Of a stretch of DNA of 15,226 nucleotides, positions 14,107 through 15,226 are shown piece after piece. The position numbers were made by a program, and so were the translations under genes. The first letter of the stretch is position 1. Each line of letters begins with the position of its first letter. The DNA is from UBA5359 sp028699365 [NCBI: bacterium] (GTDB taxonomy: Bacteria; UBP13; UBA5359). The stretch is from positions 1 through 15,226 of the forward strand of contig JAQVUQ010000009.1 of NCBI GenBank assembly GCA_028699365.1, read 5' to 3'. Under the pieces are notes generated by a model, which had not been told where the DNA came from, made no database searches, and saw only the letters and a program-made list of their open reading frames with translations.

Positions 14107-15226
14107 ATGTCGATAATTTATATCCGAAAAAAATTCGGAACGACTTTGAAGTGGCTGATGGGCGCCATCGCTCTCACGTTTCTGATCGGGGCTTTCTATT
14201 CGTTTGGCGGAAGCACGACGTCGTCTTCCGGGAATGGAGCAAATCTCTCCAGAGAGATGGCCACCGTCGGTGGGAAAGATCTGCCCAGGGAGGCTTTCAA
14301 CAAAGAGTTTTACAGGCGCGTTGCCGCATATAAGGAACAGGCGGGCGGTCAGTTCAAGGAAACCGACGCTGTTAGCTTGAAAGCGCAGCTTCTGGACGAG
14401 ATGTCCGAGAAGATGATACTGCTGCAGGAAGCCGGACGGGCGAAGATCAAAGTCAACCGCAAAGATGTCAAGAAGCGGATAGACGAGATTAAAAAATCCT
14501 TTCCCTCGGATAAGGCGTTTAATGAGCGTCTCAAAGGCCTGGGATACGATATCAATACGCTACGGCGTGAACTTACCGACGGCATGAAGATTCAGGCGCT
14601 GGTGGATAAGCAGAAGCAGGCTGTCACTGTCAGTGACGCTGATGTCAAAAAGGCGTATAAGGAACAGTATAAAAAGGAACCCGCCGGAAAGGATTTCGAT
14701 GCCAAGGCTAAAGAGGTTCGTGAGCGGTTGCTCGGAGAAAAGCAGTCCGCTGCTCTAACCAAATGGATGACCGACCTTCGTAAGAAAGCCGATATACAGG
14801 TGGCCGATGCCGAGATCAGAGGCTTCAAACACATGTCGGACAAAAAGGATGATAAGGCGCTTCTGGCCTTTGCAAAGGCTCTGAAGCAGGATCCTTCCAA
14901 TCCGTATATCGCCTCCATCTATTATCAGGTAGGGCAGATATACGAGAGAAAGAATCAGCCCGCCAAGGCGGGAGATGCCTACAGCAAGGGGCTGGAATCC
15001 GGTAGAAGCAGTGCCGACTTGCATATGGCGCTGGGTAATATCTACCGCAAGCAGGGCAAGCGGGCCGATGCCCTGCGCCATTACAAGGATGCTTCCGACA
15101 TGGCTTATGCCGATTTCTTTATGCATTACAACCTCTCCGGCATATACAAGGAGATGGGGATGCAGGTTGAATCGGCTGATGAGGAGAAGCGAGCGCAGGA
15201 GATATACGGTAAGCAGATGGCACAGA
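14107..15226 (+). CDS. Membrane-anchored SurA-N-like chaperone with TPR repeats (3' end outside window)
   Basis: The frame stays open to the right edge; 373 residues are visible. Residues 12-33 are a transmembrane anchor after a basic start (IRKKFGTTLKW), with a Ser/Gly linker to about 46, so the rest faces outward. Residues 49-186 resemble the SurA N-terminal chaperone domain: ATVGGKDLPREAFNKEFYRR, then helices with MSEKMILLQEAGRAKIKV and VSDADVKKAYKEQY. In PpiC/SurA-type proteins a parvulin isomerase domain of about 90 residues would follow. Here the closing helix KAKEVRERLLGEKQ (200-213) comes straight after a short linker, so the parvulin domain seems absent. Residues 245-355 form about three TPR-like units (YQVGQIYERKNQPAKAGDAY; LHMALGNIYRKQGKRADALR; HYNLSGIYKEMG). 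Likely role: holding or folding exported proteins, with TPRs for partner binding. GGAG (14091-14094) is 12 bases before ATG, rather far. Confidence 0.75.
   Translation, partial: MSIIYIRKKFGTTLKWLMGAIALTFLIGAFYSFGGSTTSSSGNGANLSREMATVGGKDLPREAFNKEFYRRVAAYKEQAGGQFKETDAVSLKAQLLDEMSEKMILLQEAGRAKIKVNRKDVKKRIDEIKKSFPSDKAFNERLKGLGYDINTLRRELTDGMKIQALVDKQKQAVTVSDADVKKAYKEQYKKEPAGKDFDAKAKEVRERLLGEKQSAALTKWMTDLRKKADIQVADAEIRGFKHMSDKKDDKALLAFAKALKQDPSNPYIASIYYQVGQIYERKNQPAKAGDAYSKGLESGRSSADLHMALGNIYRKQGKRADALRHYKDASDMAYADFFMHYNLSGIYKEMGMQVESADEEKRAQEIYGKQMAQ

Noticed and set aside
14073-14333. Open frame starting before the SurA-N/TPR gene
   Set aside because: It is out of frame with the anchored chaperone, which has a clear transmembrane segment and continues to the window edge.
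1-15226. Mobile element, CRISPR array, phage or toxin-antitoxin module
   Set aside because: I found no transposase, integrase, direct-repeat array or paired small toxin-like genes; all space is taken by the genes and short control regions listed.

Overview
The window looks like an ordinary chromosomal stretch of a mid-GC bacterium, dense with housekeeping genes. I see no tRNA or rRNA gene, CRISPR array, insertion sequence or prophage. The lineage is undetermined. A complete threonine T-box riboswitch points to a Bacillota-type or related lineage. A LolA-like exported protein and a SurA-like membrane-anchored chaperone would fit a cell with an outer membrane. Together they suggest a diderm relative of the Gram-positive groups, but this is inference.

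Left part (1-4030, mostly +). The window opens inside a short open frame that resembles a primary sigma factor with its core removed: region 1.2 is joined directly to the region 3.2 finger. Next comes a promoter, then a T-box leader with antiterminator and terminator that controls thrS. This threonyl-tRNA synthetase lacks the usual N-terminal TGS domain. thrS overlaps an inositol-monophosphatase-family gene by ATGA, so both should respond to uncharged tRNA-Thr. A LolA-like secreted protein on the minus strand meets that gene tail to tail with a 14-base overlap.

Middle (4031-8398). dgt (HD-domain dNTP triphosphohydrolase) is transcribed away from the LolA-like gene. It converges on a small minus-strand gene that I read as a free-standing N-terminal domain of cyanophycin synthetase. 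Back to back with that gene, and sharing a 145-base promoter region, is a large diguanylate cyclase: putative PocR-like sensor, GAF, GGDEF with an intact I-site, then an eight-helix MASE3-like membrane domain at the C-terminal end, opposite to the usual order.

Right part (8441-15226, +). A tightly packed run, hisC-aroF-tyrA-aroA-cmk-plsC, has gaps of 38 bases or less and several overlaps. It covers entry to the shikimate pathway (DAHP synthase), EPSP synthase, prephenate dehydrogenase and an aminotransferase that can finish tyrosine or phenylalanine, plus CMP kinase and a phospholipid acyltransferase. A separate promoter then drives a membrane-anchored SurA-N/TPR protein that runs off the window.

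The most unusual items are the free-standing cyanophycin-synthetase N domain, the inverted GGDEF-MASE3 protein, the core-deleted sigma fragment, and the SurA-like protein with TPRs and no visible parvulin domain.
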